From CAYSCW01 sp964429795 (GTDB lineage Bacteria > Acidobacteriota > Aminicenantia > Aminicenantales > Aminicenantaceae), in the NCBI GenBank assembly GCA_964429795.1, contig CAYSCW010000003.1:1-64000 (forward strand): a DNA stretch of 64,000 nucleotides. The letters are read 5' to 3'. Positions 44,972 through 51,972 of this stretch are shown here, in pieces (positions within the stretch are counted from its first letter, which is position 1; each line of letters begins with the position of its first letter). The position numbers and the translations under genes were made by a program. Under the pieces are notes generated by a model. That model did no database searches. It was not told where the DNA came from and worked only from the letters and a program-made list of their open reading frames with translations.

Positions 44972-45091
44972 CTATTCTTTTTTATTTCTGTTCAACAAGT
45001 TCAGCGCTTCTCTCTTTTGGTTTAAGCTTAAGTGAGTGTATCTCTCCGTCGCTGTAATACTCCGATGACCCAAAAGATTTTGATATGTTTG
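44972..45091 (-). pseudogene. C-terminal fragment of a tyrosine recombinase (integrase)
   Basis: The minus-strand frame 45091-44972 reads QTYQNLLGHRSITATERYTH then LSLNQKREALNLLNRNKKE and a TAG stop. This is the XerC/D-type catalytic end: the GHRS box with the second active-site histidine region and the nucleophile Tyr in ERYTH. Everything upstream (box I, first Arg, core) is missing. The fragment starts exactly after the TAA of the SnoaL gene. Together with the tRNA 3' fragment it marks the scar of an integrative element. Confidence 0.75.
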
Positions 45092-45649
45092 TTACTTTTT
45101 CTCTTCTGATGGTTCTGACGGCTGCGGAGGAATGAGTGTAAAGCCGAGTTGCTGCAACACCTCCAGCACATTGAAATAAACCCATTCCTCCACCATCTTT
45201 CCCTCATCCACACGGTCAATGGCAACTCCTGAAAACTGAACCTTCTTTCCTGTCGCAGGGATATCGCCTAGCGGTGTGTGAAAAGGACCTGTATGGGTTG
45301 CGGTGAATGTCCACACCAAGATAATCTTATCACCTTTAACAATCGTCTCATCAATTGTAGCATGTAAATCAGGGAGAGCTTTATGTGTATATGAATAATA
45401 CTCTTTCAAAGCATCTAGACCGATGATATCTGCAGGAGAGCTGCAATCATGCACCACAACATCTGGAGCATAAATCTTATCAAGCAAGGCCAGGTTGACT
45501 TCATTCCTGGCTTCTACATACACATCACAAATGGCTTTCGCTTCTTCTTCAGTGATTCCTTCTTCGACCCGTTGTTGACAGCTGAAAGTCAAGCAAAGCA
45601 GTAAGGCTAATGGAATGATTGTGAAAAATTGAAGTAATGATTTTTTCAT
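45092..45649 (-). CDS. SnoaL-like lipoprotein (NTF2-fold)
   Basis: The 185-residue protein has a lipoprotein signal with lipobox TFSC, followed by a SnoaL/NTF2-like domain: VYVEARNEVNLALLDKIYAPDVVVHD, GLDALKEYYSYTHKALPDLHATIDE and GPFHTPLGDIPATGKKVQFSG. These are usual ester-cyclase-like motifs (parts of longer runs). SnoaL folds bind small hydrophobic molecules, and many are not enzymes. AAGGAGGGG precedes the ATG. Its stop codon abuts the integrase fragment. Confidence 0.85.
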   Translation of the reverse strand: MKKSLLQFFTIIPLALLLCLTFSCQQRVEEGITEEEAKAICDVYVEARNEVNLALLDKIYAPDVVVHDCSSPADIIGLDALKEYYSYTHKALPDLHATIDETIVKGDKIILVWTFTATHTGPFHTPLGDIPATGKKVQFSGVAIDRVDEGKMVEEWVYFNVLEVLQQLGFTLIPPQPSEPSEEKK

Positions 45650-45841
45650 TTAACCCCTCCTTAAAGTTTTTTTATTTCCCTTTGCGTATGTAAAAAACAT
45701 CTGGACGGAACCAGCCTCTTTTAGCCTCAGTTTTTCTGAGAATTGTTTCATAACTTACCTTCTCTATTTTTGTTTACAATATAATAAACCGTGAATGATT
45801 TGTTATATTTAACTCACACCTGAACTTTATTGCCCGATATT

Positions 45842-46789
45842 TTACAGAAGCTTTCCAATGCGCCTCCACCGGATTCCCCCCTCTGGATTAACGGAAAAAT
45901 AGACCTGCTTGGCTCTTGCGACAACATCGATGAGCGGGACCATTCCCCAATGACGTGAATCCGCACTATTATCACGGCTGTCACCGAGGACAAAACAATA
46001 GCCTTCCGGCACAGTAACGATCAGATTCTCTCTTGCTGTACCCTCGATATAAAAGACAATATAAGTCCCTGAATCCCCTTTTTCATAGAAAGCGACTGTT
46101 CCCTCCTTGATATTCTCATCTCGCCTCCCCTCTGAATACGGCACCTCTTTACCTGTTCTTTTTTCTCCGTTCACATAAAGCTCCACCCCTTTTAATTCGA
46201 TCTCATCTCCAGGTAGGCCGATGACTCTTTTAATAAAATGTTTTTCCTTGTTTTTGGGATACTTAAAGACCACCAATTCACCTTTTTTTATTCCATGGTT
46301 CTCCGCCGAATGATCTATCCTCCTATCTGTCATGATAAAATCTCCCGGAAGGATACTAGGTATCATACTCCCAGTCTGCATCCGATACGGGAGAGCAAAA
46401 AAGCAAATTTTATACAGATTAATAATTCGTCCAAAAGAGAAAAGATTCAATACTATAATAATAAGGATGTAGACATAGATTTTATTATAAATTCTTAACT
46501 TATAATTCTTCCCTATCCTTTTGGCCTGCTTCCAAGCATCCAACGCTGCCCAGATATATATGCCTAGACTTGCTAAAAGAGACAACAGAAGAAACGCGAT
46601 CAGCATTTTATCGGGGCCAACAACACTCAACTGGAAAATGAGAAGAGGGAAGATGATCGAGATTAAGAATAAAAGAGTTCCTTTCTTTGGTTTCCCGTTG
46701 TATACCTGACCCAAACCGGTCAGAAACAAGGAAAGAGCCAGGGCAAAAAGAGGTTTTCTTTCCTGGGACTTGATTTTTTTATCTTCCAT
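45842..46789 (-). CDS. lepB: Signal peptidase I
   Basis: The 315-residue S26 peptidase cleaves Sec signal peptides at the outer face of the inner membrane. The catalytic Ser141 is in MQTGSMIPSILPGD and the general base Lys187 in HFIKRVIGLPGDE. The C-terminal box GDSRDNSADSRHWG is present. Before the catalytic part come about three to four extra membrane segments including a TM2-like hairpin (LFLTGLGQVYNGKPKKG), making it longer than simple Lep proteins. AGGAGCAGAG directly precedes the ATG at 46789; an upstream in-frame start at 46813 is less likely. Confidence 0.92.
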   Translation of the reverse strand: MEDKKIKSQERKPLFALALSLFLTGLGQVYNGKPKKGTLLFLISIIFPLLIFQLSVVGPDKMLIAFLLLSLLASLGIYIWAALDAWKQAKRIGKNYKLRIYNKIYVYILIIIVLNLFSFGRIINLYKICFFALPYRMQTGSMIPSILPGDFIMTDRRIDHSAENHGIKKGELVVFKYPKNKEKHFIKRVIGLPGDEIELKGVELYVNGEKRTGKEVPYSEGRRDENIKEGTVAFYEKGDSGTYIVFYIEGTARENLIVTVPEGYCFVLGDSRDNSADSRHWGMVPLIDVVARAKQVYFSVNPEGGIRWRRIGKLL

Positions 46790-46869
46790 CTCTGCTCCTG
46801 AAGAAATTAGCATCTTATTCCTGGCTTAAATATTCAGACCGAACTATCTTCACGCCTAAATAATCCAGG

Positions 46870-47247
46870 CTATATAAATCCACGAAATAAAATAGCGGAA
46901 AAGAATCTGAATATTTTAATCAGGCCAAAAACTGATCCAATTCCCACAAGCACCCATTGAACAATTCTCGAATAAAATATTCTTTCCAGGAGAGGAAGCC
47001 ATTGAGAAAAAAGGTTGTCGTCCTTGCTTTCTTCTTCCCATATTTTGGCCACCACTCTGTCCGCAAAGTCGGGAGGTATTTCCTGCTCAATCACCTTACG
47101 GACAAGGGAATCCAACTCCTCGACCTTCGCCGCAACATCAGAACAGGAGCTGCAGGAAAGAACGTGTTGATTATCCTCTTGGCTTAATTCCCTGTTGCAT
47201 GCAATATCTTCCTGTATAAGGTGACAGGGACGCTGCGAATTTCTCAT
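46870..47247 (-). CDS. Anti-sigma factor with zinc finger (ZAS type)
   Basis: The 125-residue protein has the anti-sigma zinc motif H-x3-C-x2-C (QHVLSCSSC) within an N-terminal cytoplasmic domain, and one C-terminal membrane segment (VLVGIGSVFGLIKIF). It would hold the ECF sigma factor encoded just upstream inactive at the membrane. The genes overlap by four bases (ATGA), giving equal synthesis of the pair. Confidence 0.85.
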   Translation of the reverse strand: MRNSQRPCHLIQEDIACNRELSQEDNQHVLSCSSCSDVAAKVEELDSLVRKVIEQEIPPDFADRVVAKIWEEESKDDNLFSQWLPLLERIFYSRIVQWVLVGIGSVFGLIKIFRFFSAILFRGFI

Positions 47248-47795
47248 AGCACATTCTCCTTCTCAAGAATTTGTCTCAAGATCTGTTTCCCCCGGAATAC
47301 ACGGGATTTGACGGTGCCTACGGGACATTCTTCGATCTGAGCGATCTCTTCAAGTGAAAGCTCATCAAAATAGGAAAGAATCACTGCTGTATGAAATTTT
47401 TCCGGAAGCCGGTTTATCGCATTGTGAACTCGAGAATTCAGATTGCGTTTTTCCAGTATATCCTGGGGACTTTCTTCACTTAAAGCTTGACTCATATCCA
47501 TGAAACTGCCGGAATGCTCCCTCCTCCGTTTCTTCTTCGCGTTTTCATTGATTGCAAGATTGCGGGCAATTGTAAGGAGCCAAGTGGGGAAAGAAGCGCC
47601 CTTTTCTGCATCAAAGTCAGCAATATGTCTATATGCCCTCAAGAAAGTCTTCTGGGCAAGGTCCTCCAGGACCTGTACTTGAAACAAAAATTTTCCCAGA
47701 AAAGAAAAAACCATTCGTTGGTAACGAAGAATCAGGAGTTTGAAGGCGTTCTTGTTGCCTTTTGCGGATTGTTCGGCAAGAAACCTATCATCCAT
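47244..47795 (-). CDS. ECF RNA polymerase sigma factor
   Basis: The protein (183 residues from 47795) has sigma region 2 (LLILRYQRMVFSFLGKFL, then LEDLAQKTFLRAYRHI) and region 4 (RLPEKFHTAVILSYFDELS-LEEIAQIEECPVGTVKSRVFRGKQ). The frame is open back to 47864, but a promoter-like pair puts the transcript start near 47817, so the ATG at 47795 is chosen. It is paired with a ZAS anti-sigma factor. The promoter has a GGAACT -35, which an ECF factor could read, so self-activation is possible. Confidence 0.88.
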   Translation of the reverse strand: MDDRFLAEQSAKGNKNAFKLLILRYQRMVFSFLGKFLFQVQVLEDLAQKTFLRAYRHIADFDAEKGASFPTWLLTIARNLAINENAKKKRRREHSGSFMDMSQALSEESPQDILEKRNLNSRVHNAINRLPEKFHTAVILSYFDELSLEEIAQIEECPVGTVKSRVFRGKQILRQILEKENVL

Positions 47796-47823
47796 GAATT
47801 CTGTTGCTTTTCCCTTCTGTATT

Positions 47824-47852
47824 ATTATACCTTTTGAGCAGTAAAAAGTTCC
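47824..47852 (-). promoter_or_regulatory. Promoter of the sigma/anti-sigma operon
   Basis: On the minus strand GGAACT (47847-47852) and TATAAT (47824-47829) are 17 bases apart. The -35 resembles ECF promoters (GGAACTT) and the -10 is a housekeeping box, so either polymerase could be used. Confidence 0.45.
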
Positions 47853-47924
47853 CACATTATTCAATTCTAAAACTTCTTGAAATAAAAAAAATGGATCACA
47901 TTAATAAAATTTATCAAAAATGAG

Positions 47925-47953
47925 TTGACAGCTTATTAATGTTGAATTATATT
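47925..47953 (+). promoter_or_regulatory. Sigma-70-type promoter of tetR-AONS operon
   Basis: TTGACA (47925-47930) and TATATT (47948-47953) have the ideal 17-base spacer. The start is predicted near 47960, 35 bases before the TetR gene. Confidence 0.7.
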
Positions 47954-47994
47954 TTTATTCTGACCAATAGTTAAAAATCGAACGGGAGTTAAAA

Positions 47995-48657
47995 ATGGGA
48001 GTAAAAGAAAGAAAACTCCGGGAACTGGAAACCAGGAAGAATCTTATTCTCAACACTGCAAAAGAATTATTCGCTGAAAAAGGATTCAGCAATGTTACCC
48101 TTAACGACATTGCAACAGTCATTGAATTCAGCAAAGGAACGATATATACGCATTTCAAAAGTAAAGAAGAGATTTATGCTTTAATACTTCTTAATCATCT
48201 GAATGTACTTCTCACCAACCTTAAAGAGGCGGCAAAAACATATAAAAACACCGCTAGTTGTATACGAAATTGCCTTGATACATATATTAAATTCTACAGA
48301 AAGCATCGAGAGTACTTTCAATTATTGTTCTTCATAGATCTTGTAAGTAATCAATACAGAATTCCCAGGGAGCTTTTAAAGGAGATTCAACGACAAAAAA
48401 TTGCCTGTCTCATTGAATTGCAGAATGTGATTAAAAAAGGTATGGCATCAAAGGAAATACGCAAGGATTATCCTTTTACACAAATTGCTTTGGTCCTGTG
48501 GGGAATGACAAACGGGGTGATTCACCTGGCTGAGTCTAATCAAATTAAAAAAGACGATCTTGATCAATTGATCAATGCCGGCTTTGAGATCGCAATTAAA
48601 GGTCTAACAAGTAAAAATAAAATACTCATAGAGGAGGATAAAACTGGACATATTTGA
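47995..48657 (+). CDS. TetR family transcriptional regulator
   Basis: The 220-residue protein has a TetR_N helix-turn-helix (ILNTAKELFAEKGFSNVTL, then NDIATVIEFSKGTIYTHFKSKEE) and an all-helical ligand domain. A GGGAG precedes the ATG. It overlaps the start of the alpha-oxoamine synthase gene by 14 bases and probably regulates that gene and itself, sensing an acyl-CoA or lipid. The ligand assignment is inference. No clear palindromic operator was found at its own promoter. Confidence 0.9.
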   Translation: MGVKERKLRELETRKNLILNTAKELFAEKGFSNVTLNDIATVIEFSKGTIYTHFKSKEEIYALILLNHLNVLLTNLKEAAKTYKNTASCIRNCLDTYIKFYRKHREYFQLLFFIDLVSNQYRIPRELLKEIQRQKIACLIELQNVIKKGMASKEIRKDYPFTQIALVLWGMTNGVIHLAESNQIKKDDLDQLINAGFEIAIKGLTSKNKILIEEDKTGHI

Positions 48658-49843
48658 AAAGTGCTATCAATTCTCCAGGGCTGAGGAAGTGATGGCCGCA
48701 GGTGTCTATCCTTACTTTCAAGAAATAGAGGAAAATCACGGCCCTGTAGTCAGGATAAATGGCAAAGAAATTATCATGGCCGGAAGTAATAACTATCTGG
48801 GTTTATCCAAGCATCCAGATGTGATCGAAGCCTCAAGGAAGGCTTTAGTGGAATTTGGAACCAGCTGTTCCGGTTCAAGATATCTTAATGGTACCTTGGT
48901 CTTGCATACTGCTCTGGAAGAGGAATTGGCTGACTATCTCGGGATGGAAAGTTGTTTGCTCTTTACTACCGGGTTTTTAACCAATCAAGGTGTTTTGCCT
49001 ACAGTTGTTCAGAGGAATGAATATCTGATTACGGATAAAGACAATCATGCCAGTATTGTTGCAGGAGCATTAATCGCTAAAGCTCTGGGTGCCAATATTC
49101 GCAGATACAAGACTAATGATATGGAAAGTTTGGAAAAGCTATTAGAGGACATTCCCATAGATGATCCAAAGTTGATTGTTACTGACGGTGTATTCAGCAT
49201 GTCAGGCTATATCGTCAATCTACCTGAATTGACCAGACTGGCCAAAAAATATCATGCGCGGGTGATGGTTGACGAAGCTCATTCCATTGGCGTCCTGGGT
49301 GAAGGCGGGAAAGGCACATGCAGTCATTTTGGATTAAGAAATGATGAAGATATTGACATACTCATGGGCACATTCAGCAAGTCTCTTGCCTCTTTAGGTG
49401 GATTCATAGCTGGCGAGCGAAAAGTCATTGAATACATTAAACATCACTCGCAAGCACTTATTTTTAGTGCCAGCATGGCACCTGCAAACGTTGCCGCGGT
49501 TCATGCGGCTTTGGAAATCATAAAGAGAGAACCTGAACGCATTGAAAGAATTCGTGAAATTGCCCGTTATATGAGGGATGGATTTAAACAAGCAGGGTTT
49601 AAAATACTTGAAGGCATCACACCCATCGTGCCTGTCATAATCGGAGACGATATGAAAACATTCCGATTCTGGAGAAGGTTGATTGATGAAGGAGTCTTTG
49701 CCAATGCTGTGATTTCACCCGCTGTTCCTCAGGGCATGCAACTGATAAGAACCAGCTTTATTGCCACTCATGAAAATAAGCATTTGGAGAGAATTATTGA
49801 AGTCTTCCAAAAGATTGGCAAAGAATTTGGCTTAATTGGATAG
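48644..49843 (+). CDS. Alpha-oxoamine synthase (AONS/KBL/serine palmitoyltransferase family), CTG start
   Basis: This PLP enzyme condenses an amino acid with an acyl-CoA. Motifs: GSNNYLGLSKHP, SGSRYLNGT, VDEAHSIGVLG and the PLP lysine in TFSKSLASLGG (Lys246 from the chosen start). The usual family N-terminus (DIFEKCYQFSRAEEV) is encoded before the first ATG. It begins at CTG 48644, which has AGGAGG six bases upstream (48632-48637). GTG at 48689 and ATG at 48692 have no ribosome-binding site and would remove 15-16 conserved residues. Biotin, glycine C-acetyltransferase and sphingolipid roles are all possible. The TetR partner and absence of bio genes lean to a lipid role, as inference. Confidence 0.85.
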   Translation: MDIFEKCYQFSRAEEVMAAGVYPYFQEIEENHGPVVRINGKEIIMAGSNNYLGLSKHPDVIEASRKALVEFGTSCSGSRYLNGTLVLHTALEEELADYLGMESCLLFTTGFLTNQGVLPTVVQRNEYLITDKDNHASIVAGALIAKALGANIRRYKTNDMESLEKLLEDIPIDDPKLIVTDGVFSMSGYIVNLPELTRLAKKYHARVMVDEAHSIGVLGEGGKGTCSHFGLRNDEDIDILMGTFSKSLASLGGFIAGERKVIEYIKHHSQALIFSASMAPANVAAVHAALEIIKREPERIERIREIARYMRDGFKQAGFKILEGITPIVPVIIGDDMKTFRFWRRLIDEGVFANAVISPAVPQGMQLIRTSFIATHENKHLERIIEVFQKIGKEFGLIG

Positions 49844-49861
49844 CCTCTCCCCTTTTTCTTC

Positions 49862-49884
49862 AGCCGCAATCAAGAATTGCGGCT
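49862..49884 (+). terminator. Hairpin after the AONS gene
   Basis: AGCCGCAAT-CAAGA-ATTGCGGCT is a perfect 9-bp stem with a 5-base loop, 18 bases after the stop. It lacks a T-run, so it is a weak or factor-assisted terminator candidate. Confidence 0.45.
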
Positions 49885-49949
49885 AGTATGGATTCTACCA
49901 ACTGCGTTTCTTCTCCTCCAGTTTGGGATTACGCCAGAAAATTTTATCC

Positions 49950-49971
49950 TGGATTATTCATGAATAATCCA
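49950..49971. repeat. Perfect 22-bp palindrome
   Basis: TGGATTATTCA (49950-49960) is followed without spacer by its exact reverse complement (49961-49971). It lies in the 355-base spacer between the AONS gene and the next gene (49844-50198), which is otherwise gene-free and very AT-rich at 50020-50090. It could be a regulator site or a cruciform/terminator. Confidence 0.6.
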
Positions 49972-50198
49972 AGGTAATTATTCTGCGACATTGGTAAAGA
50001 GTTATCGAATTATAATTACCTAATATATATTGTATTTTACTTAATTAAACTTTAATATACTTTATTAATATTTTTTTGATTGCTGATCAGATTGGCTACT
50101 TTTTTAGCCTTATTCAAACAAAAAGAAATTCATTTTTTGTTAACCCTTAAGGCGTGTCATGCGTTGTTATAGTGAATGATATTTTATGGAGGTTAAAA

Positions 50199-50639
50199 AT
50201 GGATAGTTCTGAGCAGATTGTCATGATAACAGTTCTCCCCGCTATGTTTGTCTTCTGGGGATGGGTTGTGTGGATCATCCTGGAGTGGAGGAAATTGAGG
50301 TATAAAAGCGGGCTTCAGAGCAAAATGGTTGACAAATTCCCCACTGCACAGGAATTCAATGATTTCCTTCAGTCGAGAGAAGGAAATAAATTCCTCAATT
50401 TTTTAAAATTTAACGGCCTTGCTCCGAGAGAAAAGATCCTGTCTTCATTATCAAAAGGGATTATTCTGTCTATGTTTGGTATCTCTCTAATCATTCTCGG
50501 ACAGATATTCACAGAAGAGATGAAGTATTTCATCGCTTTTGGAATCGTCATCGTTGCTTTAGGAGTGGGTTTTCTTATTTCCACATTTATCTCCTACAAA
50601 TTGAGTAAAAAATGGGGCATAATTAATGAAGGAGGCTGA
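50199..50639 (+). CDS. Hypothetical membrane protein upstream of an ECF module
   Basis: The 146-residue protein has an N-terminal membrane segment (VMITVLPAMFVFWGWVVWIIL), a cytoplasmic middle and two further membrane segments near the C-terminus (GIILSMFGISLIILGQIF, AFGIVIVALGVGFLISTF). GGAGG lies 7 bases before the ATG at 50199; an upstream GTG-type extension to 50154 is less likely. It resembles small proteins often encoded ahead of ECF sigma/anti-sigma pairs, with 118 bases to the next gene. Function unknown. Confidence 0.7.
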   Translation: MDSSEQIVMITVLPAMFVFWGWVVWIILEWRKLRYKSGLQSKMVDKFPTAQEFNDFLQSREGNKFLNFLKFNGLAPREKILSSLSKGIILSMFGISLIILGQIFTEEMKYFIAFGIVIVALGVGFLISTFISYKLSKKWGIINEGG

Positions 50640-50757
50640 AGCTTAACATGTATCCTGGGTAGCTACTCATGCTGATCCTGGTCAGTCAAAAAACATAGAA
50701 TCCTTCACCAGTTAAAGATAACTTTAATAGAGACAGAGGAAAACGGTCTCCTGGTTG

Positions 50758-51285
50758 ATGGAAGAACAAACGCAGAAAATTTGGGAGGAATTTTATCACA
50801 GCCATTCCCGACCATTCTGGTTTTATATTTATAAAATCTGTGGCGATAGAAACATGGCTGATGATATCTTTCAGGAATCCTTCTACAAGTTCCTCAAGAC
50901 AAAACCGGTTATCTTGAATGAAAATCATATGAAGTCTTATTTGTACAAGATCGCTTTCAGACTCATTATCGACAAAAAAAGAAGAACAAAGGTTGAGAAG
51001 AGAGCATGGAAAAAAGAAAAAGAGGACTATAAAAGAAGCATGAATAAAGGAGGCCATGAACCTGAAATTCTTATCTCGCTAGATATGGAAGATACATTTA
51101 AATTGCTTAAACACAGATCGAGAATCCTCCTCTGGCTTGCTTATGCGGAGGGTTACAGCTGTAATGAGATAGCAGAAATGACAGAAATTAAAAAGAACAG
51201 TGTCAAAGTTCAACTCTTCCGGGCAAGGAAAGAGTTGGCCGATATTCTAAGACAAAAGGAGTATGAAAGGGGAAAGGAGCCATGA
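50758..51285 (+). CDS. ECF RNA polymerase sigma factor (second module)
   Basis: The 175-residue protein has region 2 (FYIYKICGDRNMADDIFQES-FYKFLKT) and region 4 (LLWLAYAEGYSCNEIAEMTEI-KKNSVKVQLFRARKELAD). The pattern KKNSVKVQLFRAR is typical of ECF factors. A lysine-rich insert sits between the two regions. The ATG at 50758 is preferred to the TTG one codon before; the ribosome-binding site is weak. It overlaps the anti-sigma gene by four bases. Confidence 0.85.
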   Translation: MEEQTQKIWEEFYHSHSRPFWFYIYKICGDRNMADDIFQESFYKFLKTKPVILNENHMKSYLYKIAFRLIIDKKRRTKVEKRAWKKEKEDYKRSMNKGGHEPEILISLDMEDTFKLLKHRSRILLWLAYAEGYSCNEIAEMTEIKKNSVKVQLFRARKELADILRQKEYERGKEP

Positions 51286-51794
51286 GAAAAAAGACATGTC
51301 ATTTGGAAAAGGAGGTCATTAATGGCCTGAAAAAAGAGAAGCTGAGTCCGGAAATCAAAAAACATATATCCGAATGCCCGCTTTGTAAGGATATTGTTTT
51401 TATTCATAGATGGATGAGCCAGTTTAAGAACAGATCCTGGAACGCTGAAATTCTGGAAAAAACACTTCCAGACGCTGAGACCATATGGAATAGAGCCCAG
51501 GCAAGGAGAACTGATAAGGAACTTGTGAAAAAGGCATTGAGGCCCTTAATATATCCAAGGATTTTATCCTATGGAATTTTAATTGTCGGTATCGTTATTT
51601 TATTTTTCTCAAGCATAAAAAAAATTGGGGATATCATCGATTCTAATTCGGGAGCTGGCCCAGTCCTCAATTCTTTGTCAAAAATAATCGCTCAATTTTT
51701 CCCCTTTTTTCTCATTCCTATGGTTATTATCCTCATTTCAATGCTCTTCTGTGTTTTTATTGCTATCTTTGAAAGGCGGAAAAAAACAGTCTAA
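51282..51794 (+). CDS. Anti-sigma factor with zinc-finger motif, two membrane segments
   Basis: The 170-residue protein has an N-terminal H-x3-C-x2-C motif (KKHISECPLCKD) and two membrane segments (YGILIVGIVILFFSS and FFLIPMVIILISMLFCVFIAIF, parts). It should bind and restrain the sigma factor encoded immediately upstream, with which it overlaps (ATGA). GAAAGGGGAAAGGAG precedes the start. Confidence 0.85.
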   Translation: MRKKTCHLEKEVINGLKKEKLSPEIKKHISECPLCKDIVFIHRWMSQFKNRSWNAEILEKTLPDAETIWNRAQARRTDKELVKKALRPLIYPRILSYGILIVGIVILFFSSIKKIGDIIDSNSGAGPVLNSLSKIIAQFFPFFLIPMVIILISMLFCVFIAIFERRKKTV

Positions 51795-51972
51795 ATTTTC
51801 TGCTGAATCGATAAGGATCATTCATAAAGAGACTATCCCTCATAAAGCGTGACCACAAAATCAGCATAATTACTTAATGGTAATGTGCAACCTTTCCCTA
51901 AATAAGTGCGTAATTTATTATGGAGATTTTTAAAGCGCTGACTATGAACGTGATTTTGGAAGGAAATATGCT

